Positions 1-12,457 of a stretch of DNA of 64,000 bases are shown here, in pieces. The notes under the pieces are model-generated. The model searched no databases. It was not told where the DNA came from and saw nothing but the letters and a program-made list of their open reading frames with translations. Each line of letters begins with the position of its first letter. The first letter of the stretch is position 1. The translations under genes and the position numbers were made by a program. Origin of the DNA: Meandrina meandrites (Eukaryota > Cnidaria > Anthozoa > Scleractinia > Meandrinidae). Location of the stretch: assembly GCA_963693305.1 (NCBI GenBank), contig OY855903.1, positions 55,795,350 through 55,859,349 of the forward strand, read 5' to 3'.

Positions 1-1668
1 ACAGACCTATACCTATATAGCAGTACGCTATACGGGCTGGAAATCATCTTCCACAGAGACATGCAGGTTTTTAACCGCGCTGGCCATGGGCCAAGCGCGA
101 TTCTTCAGTCTACCCTTCACCGCGGTCAAACGTCTGAGGCTGTTTTTGTTTTCTTTATTTCGAGAGAAATCATTCACGTTAACGTGGAAGCATCAGTAAG
201 GATATGTAAAACAGCTGCTGAGGGTAAATATATTTTGAGTTATCTCAAACGGAGATTCTTTACTCTTAAAAATGTTCCACACCAGAACAAAATTGCTTTG
301 ACAATGGCGCCGAGAGTCGGCATTTCGCCGTTTTCAAACGCTTGGAACTTTTTTAGTAAAGTTCCAAAAAATTTAGTAACCCAGGAGAATACCTGTTAAG
401 AATCAAACTTTGAACAGTGAAAACGAAATTTCTAATTTCGAGATAGTATTACATGACTATGATATCACGTTACTTATTTCGACCTATTTCGGCATATGAT
501 GAGTCGTACTATGTTGTAATGTGTCGCAATATGTGAAAAAGTAATTTTGCTATACATGGCGCGCCAAATTGCAAACCCCATAAAACAAGATTGTGAAAAG
601 GGAGAGGGGGATAACTGTATAGCTAAATATGTAATTTATATAGCGCAAGCTAATTAAGGCCACAACTTTCGAACATTTCACAATTAGTATAATACGATGA
701 CGTCATAGATGTAATTTACAACTTTACGACTTGCTAGTCGGAAGAGCTATGAGACGCCACTAGGTAAATGTATATCTTTGGTTTGAATTAACATTTGCCT
801 TTCACTTACTAACACTACTCTGTAATTTAGATTCTGAACGTCTACACTCCCTGCGATGATTGCCAAATAAAAGGAGTTGTTTAAACCCGTGGATTTATCT
901 TCTACTAGCAATACAGTAACATATTTTTAACCCGCTTGCAAGTACGGCATTCGCGGAAAATATGTGACATGCGTTTGTCTCAACTAGTTTGTCCAAGATT
1001 GAAGCTATCCACTCCAAAATAAACTGCACGACTGACCGGGTTACAATTTTAACTCTTATGTGTTGACATATTAAAAATAACCAATTTTTGCGTTTACCCT
1101 CTTTTTTGATAAGAACCTTTTTTATAAGAGCATCGAGGCTGAGATTTACCAAAATTTTAAGAACATGCTAAGAACATACCCCAGGCTGAGAGTCGGAGAA
1201 CGTCTTTATTTTGCCTATTTGTTTTAATTTCTTGTTAAATGAGCAGTAAAAAAAAAATACAAAGCTGTGGTCTGACAGTACAAAGGAAATACCTTAATAT
1301 TAACAATGTTGTCAGTTTCTCATAATTGCATGATATACTATATAGAAGATTTCAGTTTGTAGCCCAGCTTAGACATCTTACTAAAGAACGTCTTAAGAAC
1401 GTTTTCAGCCTCAAATTGTAAAAAAAAAAGCTTAGCCTCAGCCCAAAATTAGGCGTTCTTATAAAAAAAAAGTGTATTTGCACATAATGAGAACTTTTCC
1501 TGTTATCAACAAAAGAAATTGAAAGGTCTATTAACCCTCCGCTGCTAGGTCATCGCAAGCAACCAAAGAATCTTGACAGGTTTGCCATACACATGAGAAG
1601 TGAAACCTGATGGATCAGTAGCGGCGGAGGACATAAAGATATAAATTGCCGAGGCTTTTATCACAGGG
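1..1668. other. Upstream region, no gene recognised
   Basis: No convincing exon or RNA gene was seen. Around 1080-1475 there are degenerate copies, in both orientations, of a motif combining TAAGAAC and AGGCTGAG with A-rich runs, probably an old MITE relic. An ATG-started frame at 61-399 looks random. The sequence just before the start ATG, ending TTTATCACAG at 1666, could be a splice acceptor, in which case a 5' UTR exon lies upstream. Confidence 0.4.
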
Positions 1669-1961
1669 ATGAGTTGCCTCTTCGAGAAGGTATTGAAGCT
1701 ATTAACGGCTCTGGTAATAGTCTCAAAAGAAGCCGGACCTTTCCCGTCCCACGGCTCACAATACTATATCGGCTATGACTACTGGACGCGGCGATATCCA
1801 TCTTTAGGATACACCGACTGGGATGGCTTTTGGAACAATTATTACAACGGACGAACTCAATATAAACGATCGTTTTCCGAAAGGTCTGGACAGGAGTGCA
1901 CGGGTTGTCAATGTGATACATCCAAGGAAGAACTGACATGTTCTGGTAACCCAAGCAAATT
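1669..1961 (+). CDS. Exon 1: signal peptide and LRR N-terminal cap
   Basis: Encodes about 97 residues. Residues 1-22 are a plausible signal peptide with hydrophobic core LLTALVIV. A Tyr/Trp/Asn-rich linker of about 50 residues follows ([16 protein letters not shown]). Then comes a Cys cluster with spacing C-x2-C-x-C-x8-C (residues around 77-91), typical of an LRRNT cap. The donor is TT|gtaagt at 1962, phase 2, which sets the phase used through the whole LRR array. Confidence 0.82.
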
Positions 1962-4900
1962 GTAAGTAAAATGTGACTTATTAGTTTTATGAACTTAAAG
2001 AAATGAGAATCTATTTTATATTTCGTGATCAAGTGTCTTATTCTCAAAATGTTCATCAAAATGAAGCGGTAAACCAATCACAGCGGCTGACAGAGTAAAA
2101 CACAGGTAAAGTTCCACACCAAGATGCACGAATAGACACGACCAAAGCGTTTAGAGTTTCGTTTAAAGCTGTAAAAGGAAAGGGAAAAGGCAACCGGTTA
2201 ACGGAAGAAAATGTATTCGACGATTTAAAGTTCCTTTTACGAGGAAATCTAGCAAACTGTGGCCGGAGTCATTCATCGGAAAAGCAAAGGACTGCGTGGA
2301 AAATTTGCAAGTTTACGGAGAGTTTACAAACTTCACAGACTGCCAAAGTTATTTAAGATAAAGGTTAGTTCGAGAACTCTGCCTTGGAAATTTTATTTCG
2401 AATTTATTTATTCCGGAATTTTTCGTTTTCGCCGAATGAGAAACGTTTATCTGTTCGGTCATTCTAGGGGAACTTAAGTCTTCTCGAATTTATTAGGGCT
2501 TTTTGCCCATTTCCCGAATCTGTGAGCTGGTGTTGCCTATCCGAAAATCTTTCCGAAAATCGTCGCTGGCGTTTTATTAAAAAAGACATTTTCACCTCTC
2601 CGAAAACTAAACTCATTATATATTTTTCATATCACGAAACATTTCAATCTGAGGGGATTACAGGCCTTCCGAACAGATATTTGCCGAAATGATCCATCTT
2701 AGTGTAGCGCCGGAAATTATTTTTGGCTGTTGTGCTGTGGTTTGGGTATATTGTTTATATTGTCTTTTGAATCTTTTGTTTTAAGCCATTTGGTGAACGC
2801 ACCCGTCCGCCACACCAAGAATCTGCCACTTTCAGACAGTCGCTAGGGAACAGACTCTTGTTACAATACTGGTTTTCTACTGCGTGGCTTCACACTTTTC
2901 ACACTTTCTTTATTTCTATTTATTTACAATATATAGTGGAATGGCTCACAGGTAGCAGTGGCTAATTTAGTGGAGTCAGTCTAACATCAAGTTTAAAAAA
3001 AGAAAAAAAAATAAAGAGTAATAATTTTGATGCAAAATTAGAAGTTATCTAAGAGAAAAGCCAGAAAGAGAATTTGTTAGTGACAGGTAGCACCAGCTGT
3101 AGATTTATTATTATTTGGTTTGACCTACTTTTTCAATTATTAGTGGCGTTTCAATAAAGTTGTTTTTGTTTTCCAAAATATTAAACAACAGTCGACGAAG
3201 TTTGCTTTTTTAAAGACTCTCTTTGGTAAATCTCTTCACTTTTCCTCTGTTTGTCTAAAATGCTTTCTTCTTTTTCTGCAAATTATGGAGCGTGACCACG
3301 TTATACCCGTGTGATCATTTGTTTTTAAATTCCACTTATAAGTTTTACAAAAAGTGAAGAAATTATCTGTTTTTTTTTTCTTTAGCATATTACAAAGTGT
3401 TTTTCGGCATTCTAATAATTCGTTCTAATAACTTGGTAACAACAGATTAATTTAGCTTGGCTTTTCAGACCAGATGATGTCACCCTGTCGAATTGTTTCC
3501 TTCGAATGTAATCGTATTCACGTGTATACGAATGATTCAATAAGCATACGAAATTAAGCGAGTCTATTTACACTAGGCAAGCTCTGTAGATTTTAACTTT
3601 TACCGGACTTTACGTTTTGAGTTATTTGGCAAATAGTGTACCTTATTTACTCGATTAAACGCCGCCCTCGAATAAACGTCACAGATGGAAGCAAAAATTA
3701 CTAATAAACGCCGCCCTCGAAAAAACGCCTTACTAAATCAGAAGAATGCGGCATTTATTCGAGGATTATAAGAACCAAGTACGGTACAACTCTGTAGCCT
3801 ACACCATCCTTGGAAATTTACTTCCCTGTATAACAAGAATAAACGCTTGGTCGTCTTATAAAGTCCCAGGTGTTTAATCGAGAAAACACGGTGACTGTAG
3901 AATGGAAGTTAATTACCTACACGAATCGCTGATAAATATCTTGTATATCTTTGTTTGGCTACAGGACCGTACGAAATATTGTGATCAAAATCGTTCGAAA
4001 TGGACAGTTGCCAAAAAGCCTTACAGATATGTAAGTACTGATTAATTTCTGTTCAGTTTAAAAAATGGACGTTAAGTTGAAAACATGCCAAACAGATCAT
4101 CCTGTATAGAGACTTATACTGAAACCATTAAAGGAAAGGGCATAGATCGAACAACTTTTCTTTAGGAAGGAAAGAGAAATTGCCAGTCTGCCACAGTGTG
4201 ACCCAACTCTTGTTTTGTACTAAACTTAAGGACCATTGTTTTCAGTAGGATTTTGTTTGTATTCACTGCCAAAACCAGTTTCCACATGTTTTTCAGGGCC
4301 CTAGATACTTTATAGTTACTCATTGAATACTTGTCACCAGCATTCATAAGCATTTAAGTGTACAATAATCTGATGTGTTATATTATTTTCCCTTTTATCT
4401 TCATAAGCAAAATTCTCGGATCTCAACTAAAAGACATTGAAGATGAGGCTTTCCACAACTTGACACAACTTCGAAAATTGTAAGTTTAATACCTACAACA
4501 AACAGAAAATCGACTGTTTGGTTACTAGCAGGACCTTTTTAAAACCACGATTTACATAAACGGACTGACCAATTGTTCCTTAACAGAAATCTGGCCATGA
4601 ACGAACTGGATGATTTTCCTGACCTGTCTGCCAACACAGCTCTTCAGGAACTGTAAGTGTAAAACCATGTTCAAAGGATATATAACGTTATCCATTGAGA
4701 ACGCTCTCCATTTGTGAGGAAAAACTAGGGAGAATTCTCCGGCAAGTGGAACAGTAAATGTTTTCAGCAAACACAATTATACAAGACGAGTGTGTACCAA
4801 AACCTTTCATTGGAAAAGGACAGTTTCATTTCATTTCGCACTGGAACAGCCGCTTATTTCATCTTGTAATCCGTGTTAATAATTAATACTAATATAATGA

Positions 4901-7900
4901 TACAACGATTGATATCTTTTTAGCGATTTATACCACAACAAGATCAGACTCTGGCGCCACAATTACACGGCTCTACCCAAAAATCTAACAAAAATGTGAG
5001 TAAAACGTTGTTTAAATTCTGCACTGATAAAACAGACAAGGAAACAGTGGCTAATTCAATGATTTACTTTGTAGAATTCTCATAGAAAACAAACTGGATT
5101 GGATTCCTGATAAGTGGTTTGATTTGCCAAATCTGCGATACATGTAAGAAAGTTCTCTTTTTTTAATTTCTTAGCTCTGTAACCTTTTTTTAATAGCTGT
5201 TTCTGCTGGTAGTGTTGGCCACGTTGTTCAGTGTTGTTGCTTATTGTTTTTGTTGTTGTTGTTGTCATTCTCGTCGATCATTTAAGTAAAGAAATTATGG
5301 ACCAAGTTAACTGAAAATTCTCTTCACCGGCTTCCCTTCTCCTTCGGTTATTCTGTTCTTGTTTGTGTTACCCATCATCTTGCGTTTTTGCTGTGTTTTC
5401 AGTTTAGTATAGTACAAGCGCAAGCCTTATGTCGGTTCGACGTTTCTCTATACAACAGTAAGATCGTCATTAAATAGCTATATCCTGTACTGTTATATTT
5501 TTGTTTTAGAGCATTGAGCATGAACAAGTTGAAAAGGTTTCCAGGAGCAGCCTTTATCAACTGTAGATCTTTGAAATTTCTGTAAGTATTTTAGTAACTC
5601 AGTGTTCTTAAAGGTTACATTGACGGATGTCAAAGCTTCCGCCATCATCATTACAGACGCCGCCACGGGGTTACGGTCCAGTTGAAATCAATTTGGAGGT
5701 CTTTTTACTTTTGCAGCAGATTAATGATAATAGCACGTTGATAACACAATTGTTACTTTCTTAACACAAAGCTACTAACTTCTAGCCATTGGGAACGACA
5801 GTGGAAAAATCGAAACTGGAAGATCTAAAATAGCTCATTTTTAAAGCGCTTATTCATCTTTGTTCTTAACCTATATAAATGAATGGTAGAAGTAGAAATA
5901 TTAATGAAAGGTAAGCTTAACAAAAAATAAGTAATGAAATGAAGTGATATCTAAATTAAAATTGTATTGATATGAAATTATAAATGTAAAGGGTTAGTGA
6001 AATAGTGAATATTTAAATTTTGTCGTTTTCCTTCTAGATCCGTCGATTATAATAAAATAACATTCATTTCATATCCAAACTTGAAACCATTCTTTGGAAA
6101 TGACTCTCAGCTTTTACATTTGTAAGTATAACCCTGTTATGAGTAGTTTACAATGTTTCAATCAAGCCATTCCTGTATTGACTAAGTACACCGTCACCTT
6201 CATTAAATTATTATCTTTTTGACTACTCTATGGAGGAAGCAATGGCCTCAGACGCCTCATGGCTAGTGCACTGCATGCCAGACCTAGGTGTCTGGGCTCG
6301 AGCTAACTGGCAACGGTCCTATTGCGTTGTGTTCTTAGAAGACACTAGTACTTGATGAATCTTTGAGGCGACCCAATAAAAGTATGTGAGGTAACCTGAG
6401 ATGAATTAGCATCGCATCCAGAAGGAGCATCTCTAACTGCCTTGTGCAACAGTCGGAAACAAAATTAAACGAGCCGCCGGCAGTGTGAGTTACTTAGCCA
6501 TTTTCGGATCCAAATATCCAAATATGGCAAGATCTGTCTGGAGCTATAATTTATCACATGAAAACATATACGAAGACAAGTATTGATGAGTACTTGCTTT
6601 ATGTTTCAGAAACTTGAGCAATAATGCAATAAACAGCATAGCATCAGAGACTTTACAGAATTTGAAACATCTTCAAGTCCTGTAAGTGCTAGTTGTTCTT
6701 ATCTAGTTGGTAATTTCTCTTTATTTTCATAATACTATTAATGGTATAAATGTAATGCTCTCTATTGCAAACCAAGAAAATTTAGAAATGAATCAACGAG
6801 TAGTATGTTCTGCCCGATTTTTAGACTGCCATTTTATTAATCTGCTACTACAACATATTTAGGTGTTTTACAGTATTAATTTTAGTTTTGGTCGATGGCG
6901 TGAAGAGTGGTAAGTTAGAGAGCAGCTTTGAAAATTTAAATTGTTTTGTTTTTTATGTTGCTTGGTTAGATGTTTCTAATATAAGCAAATTTCCTTTTTT
7001 GAAGAGAGTTACATGACAATGACATTAACCTGATTGGGGCAAAGGTCTTCTACAAGATACCGGAATTGTTGCATCTGTGAGTTCATTTTCTACTTTTTTT
7101 ACACTTTTTGAAACAGGTTGTCGCATGACAAGCTACATGTACATGTTAACAAAAATGAAAAGAAATGGTGCAACGGATTTAACTTCAATCACAATCAAGC
7201 TTCTGAAACTGATGACATTAGTTAATTTAACTGTTCTCAACTTTCTTTCTTTGTTTCATTATTACTTTCTTCATTTGTTTTTTGTTGTTGTTGTTGTTGT
7301 TGTTTGTTTGTTTGTTTGTTTACTTGTTTCCTGGTAGTCTTTTATCAAGTTCTAAGTAACAGCTTATCGGTTTCAGAGACCTTTTAGGTAACAAACTACA
7401 AACCATCACTGCAGAGGGATACAGCCCAGCCTTTCAAGATCTTCCTAAACTGAAATGCTTGTAAGTATAACTGAACGTAAGATTCGATGAACAAATGCAT
7501 GCCGACGTAGGAAACATTCTGAGCGTGCAAATTACATGAAACTGGAATTAAAGAAATCAGTCTCCTAGGCCTTTTTAAGATTTCCTCACGCCAGGAATAC
7601 TAGACCGTTTCGATTTGTTTAAACCAAAGTTTTTTATAACTAAGAAATTATCGTCAAGCAAGCTGTAACTTGAATGGTACAGTAGCACATAATGGCCAAA
7701 TGTTAATTGCTGTTTTTATTTTCCAGAGTTCTTATGGCGCAAGACCCTAAAACACGCCACGTGGTGTTCAACTCGTTTGTCAACCTCCCGGCTTTAGAAG
7801 ATTTGTAAGTCCTTATAAGACCTACTACTCAAATTTCTAACTTTATGATCAACCGCTTAGATCCCAGTGCACTGTCAAGGAAACAAGTGAGGACAACCTC

Positions 7901-10900
7901 AGTGATTTTAATGCAATTCGTACATTTCAATACCTTATAAAATGGTAAATTCTTCGTCTTAGTTTTTATGATTCAAAACTATGTTCACAGCAATAACTCA
8001 TTTACTTACTTTTGATAGGTGGCTGAATAATAACGGACTGACATATTTTCCACACCCATCGTTGTCCCATGAGCCGAGACCAGTTTTGAAGTTTCTGTAA
8101 GTGTTTAACTCTTTGAATAACTTGCGCCATTTATAATAAGTGAATGTTAATTATCCCTTTCTAAAAGCTACTGCAGTTTTTTTTTGGAGCAAGTGTAATC
8201 CTCAGTTTTATGTGAAAGTTAATTATAGCGGAGCTCCATCCATATAGAGATTGTAAAGCCATCGAGCCGAGAACTTGACAACCGTTGCTATCAGCCTGTC
8301 CCTCAGGTGTAAACAAAAAGTAGCGTGAGAGACAAGGAAAGCGTGCCGGTTCTTTGTATTATTGGCGATTGTGGAAGCAAAAGTGGACGAGATAAGATTC
8401 TTTTTTATCCTCTACCTGCGATTGTCACTAATCAAGGCGAAGAGTTCGAGAAGTTAACCAGAGAGATGAGAAATCTTTGAATTTCCGCGATGTATCGTGC
8501 TGACCTGAAAACAAAGAATGTTTTGCAGTCGCCACTTCGTTTCTGGCAGGCCTGCCGCAAACTGAGACCGGTTCAATATCGACTACAAAGAGTACAAGAA
8601 AAAATATATGGAGGCCGCTGGAAGAGTGCGATCGAGCGGCAAGAACAATAGGCAGCCCAGAAGAGAAAATTTCTCAATCAAAGCGGAGAGCGTATAGCTG
8701 AGTTAGACTTAACCGCTTCACCAAGCACTTCATCTTCAGAGAACGAAGAAAAGAGGGAGGCAATGATGCTAGATGATCCTTGCGCGAGCGGCGAACAAAG
8801 TGAAACAAACACTGCTTCCCTCGTGTCAACAATGACAACACTGGATGCCGAAACAGAAGAACGAAGTGAAAACAGCACTGCTTTTCACGTGTCAACAGGG
8901 ACAAGAATGGACGTCGAAGCACAAACGGAATAATTTGACTACCTTTTGAACGCTAGGCCGAGGGGATAAAAGGCACCGGATAAAGATTTTTTCGATAAGA
9001 ACCAAAAAATTCGATTTCACACTAGACTGCCTTCTTGGGAAATACTTCAGTGGTAGCTTTTGAGCATGTTGCCAAGTATATTACTCGTCGCACGCAATCC
9101 GTGAACAGATTTCAATAGTTTGTCATGGTGCTAATCAAGCTGCGGTTAAATGTTCCAATGCAAGACCTAGCTTATCGGTTTGTGGTTTCGACATCCACAG
9201 TTTCAAGGATCGCTTCATCATGGATTGTGGTGATGGATGCCCTACTAATATGACTAGGGAGGATGACAGGGAAAGACTACGGAGGACAATGCCTATGTCC
9301 TTTCAGTATGCTTTTGGTAAGCAGGTCACAATAATAATTGTCTGCTTTGAGGTGTTTATTGAGAGGCCCACAAACTTACTGTCATCCTGATTGGCATTAC
9401 TCTACAAGGAACTGTCTGTTCTCTGGCTGACGTTTGGGGAGGCCGCACCTCTGACAAGTACTTGACTGAGACTGAAATGTGGGATTTTAGAACACCTTCT
9501 TCCTGGTGACATGGTCATGGCTGATCGATTATTTACAATTTGTGAAAGTGTTGGGCTGAAGAAAGCCAAGTTGTTAATCCCTGCATTTACTAAGGGAAAG
9601 ATGCAGTTGGATCCCATAGATGTCGAGCGAGCAAGGTTTTCATTTGTTTTGCAACACCCAACATTAAGCTTCTCCAATGCCAGAGATGTTTCAAATGTTA
9701 TCAAATTCTAGTTTTTCGCTTTTTTCGTCGTTTCGTCGAAGAAGATCTGGCAGTCAAGCAATCAGCGAATGGAAGTGATTGGCCCATGTTTACAGTCTCA
9801 GATTCCCGTGGAAGATATAAAAAGTTTATCGTGCCAGTAGCAATAGATGGGAAAACTGTGGACATGGAACTTGACACCGGAGCTTCTGTAACAATTATTC
9901 CCCAGAGTGTTTGGACTGATGTTCTGGCGTGAAAACCTGTGGAGCGCACAGACGTGAAGCTGCGAAGTTATTCTGGTCATGAAATTCCCGTTATTGGAGA
10001 AGCTAAGGTTCAGGTTACGTATCGTGATCAAGAAACTGTATTACCGGTTGTTATCACAGGAAATGACGGTCCAATGTTGGGTCGCGATTGGCTGTCCGTG
10101 TTGAATTTGGATTGGAGACAGATCAAACAAATTTCCTTGGAGCCGGTTAACAAACTGGACTTGCTTCAAACGAAGTATTCATCGTTGTTTGGTGGTAATC
10201 TGGGAACCATTAAAGGACTTACTGCAGTTCTTTAAACCCAGACCAGTACCATTTGCTTTGAAAGAGAAAAATTGCTGACGAGCTTCGCAGACTGGAAAAG
10301 ATTAGTGTGTTGAAAAAGTGGAGTTTTCGGATTGGGCCACACCCATCGTCCCTGTGCTCAAACCTGATGGCAGTGTTCACATCTGTGGCGATTACAAGGT
10401 AACGATCAACCCCGTCTTGGATGTACCGGAACACCCTATGCCTACAGCTGACGACCTGTTCGCCCAGTTAAATGGAGGGGAAAAGTTTACAAAGTTGGAC
10501 TTGTCTTCAGCGTACCAGCAAGTGCTTTTATATGAGGAATCGAGGCAGTACGTAACGATCAATACACATCTTGGCCTGTTCCGATACACTCGCCTGCCAT
10601 TTGGTGTAGCGTCCAGCCCTGCCATCTTGGATTCAGTAATGAATGGTCTTCAGGGGGTTGGTGGCATTCTGGATGATCTCATTATTACTGGTTCAAACGA
10701 TGAGATGCATTTTCGTAACCTGGAAGGCGCTTTGGAGCGTATGAGCAGTATTGGAATCAAGTTAAAGTCGGAGAAGTATGTGTTTATGAAGCCGGTTATG
10801 TTACGTAAGATAGTTACGACGTTAGTCCCAAAGTGGAACTTTATATAGTTAAGCTATCCGTGTTTGGATTTAGAATTTGTGTTTAGTAAGTGTACATTAA

Positions 10901-12168
10901 AACTTCGGTCGGCCTTTTATCGACGGAGTTGAGTGATTTATCCGCGGTAAGGCACAACAGCTCCAAATATTTAATAGTGTGGCTACTTATTTGGAAACAC
11001 TGTCAACTCAAGCAAAAAATTAATAAACGGGAGCTCCGCTTTTAGGCCTGCCCAAAATCTATATATTTTATGAACTGCTTGTGAAAGATTAACACACAAG
11101 CATATTCAGTTCGTTCCATCCGTACGGATCGTTAAGGGCCCTTACGCTCCGCAGAGTAGAGTTTACTGATCGTATATTGCATCTCATTAGAGAGAAAAAA
11201 TCCATACTTCTTACTACAGTAAGGGGGGCTGAAGGCCTAACGATCCGTTCGATCCGTACAGATCTTTGGATGCCCTTACGCTCCGTAGAGTAGAGTTTAC
11301 GGATCGTATATTGCATCTTATTAGGGAGTCTTGGAAAAAATCCATGCTTCTTACTACAGTAAGAGAGGCTGAAGGCCTAACGATCCGTTCGATCCGCACA
11401 GATCTTTGGGTGCCCTTACGCTCCGTAGAGTAGAGTTTACGGATCGTACATTGCATCTTATTAGGGAGTCTCGGAAAAAATCCATGCTTCTTACTACAGT
11501 AAGGGGGGCTGAAGGCCTTACGATCCGTTCGATCCGTACGGATCGTAAAGGGCCCTTACGCTCCGTAGAGTAGAGTTTACGGATAGTATATTGCATCTCA
11601 TTAGAGAGATTTAGAAAAAATCCATCCTTCTGACGACAGTAAGGGGGGCTGAAGGCCTAACGATCCATTCGATCCGAACGGATCGTTGAAAGCCCTTACG
11701 GTCTGTAGAGTAGAGTTTACGGATCGTATATTGCATCTCATTAGGGAGAGTTAGAAGAAATCCAAGGTTCTAATAACAGTGAGGGGGCAGAAATCTTAAC
11801 GATCGGTTCGATCCGTTCGGATCGTTAAGGGCCCTTACGCTCCGTAGAGTACAGTTTACGGATCGTATTTTGCATCTCATTAGGGAGACTTAATTCATCA
11901 TTATCATCATTACATCCTCTATTTAAAAACACGATCAGATTATAAGCACAATACTTGTGGGGTCGTGTGCTAAGCTAATATATTACTAATATTACTGCTT
12001 TATTAAAACCTAGCAATGGTATATTGCAATTCCTGCGTTTTGATTGGTTAACAGGCAAAGGTATATGAGCTCATATACCATTCATCGCAAATATCGTAGC
12101 CGATACGCGTCAACGAAAACAGCTGGGGAGCTCAAATATTGCAATTCTTTTGGGCGTTTTTAATAAAA

Positions 12169-12202
<34 letters not shown>

Positions 12203-12206
12203 CGTT

Positions 12207-12239
<33 letters not shown>

Positions 12240-12394
12240 ATCTACCATCTCATATCCAACGCGCGCTCGTGGAATAATTGTTAAATATACTAATATAATA
12301 CATTGGATCATAATTACTATAAAAATTAACAATTATTTAAGAAATAGAAAACATGTATCGTGTTTCTATCGAGTTATAGAAACAAGAGTGGAAG

Positions 12395-12425
<31 letters not shown>

Positions 12426-12426
12426 G

Positions 12427-12457
<31 letters not shown>

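Larger units (their letters stand above)
1962..3964. other. Intron 1
   Basis: AT-rich intron. It holds the optional microexon at 3469-3507 and a MITE at 3639-3892; nothing else was recognised. Confidence 0.6.
8228..11075. mobile_element. Composite element with GGAGCTCC ends, enclosing the transposase and Gypsy relics
   Basis: The left edge reads AGCGGAGCTCCAT (8228-8241) and the right edge GGAGCTCCGCTTTTAGGCCTGCC-like (11031-11060). The same two kinds of end occur in the ~2.1-kb units of intron 19: start GGCAGGCCTAAAAGCGGAGC, end ATGGAGCTCCGC. About 110 bp inside the right edge also matches, in reverse orientation, the first bases of the unit at 16993. That this family belongs to the THAP transposase inside it is inference. 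Confidence 0.45.

Noticed and set aside
1635..1650. TATA-like AGATATAAATTG just before the start ATG
   Set aside because: It is only about 20-30 bases upstream of the ATG, leaving no 5' UTR, and a splice acceptor-like AG lies between them.
6868..6893. Possible extra exon between TTAATTTTAG and GTAAGT in intron 9
   Set aside because: Its 26 nt would break the phase-2 frame, and no LRR motif is present.
11089..11596. Three similar minus-strand frames of 75-80 codons
   Set aside because: They repeat with the 140-bp satellite period and have no domain; by-products of the array.
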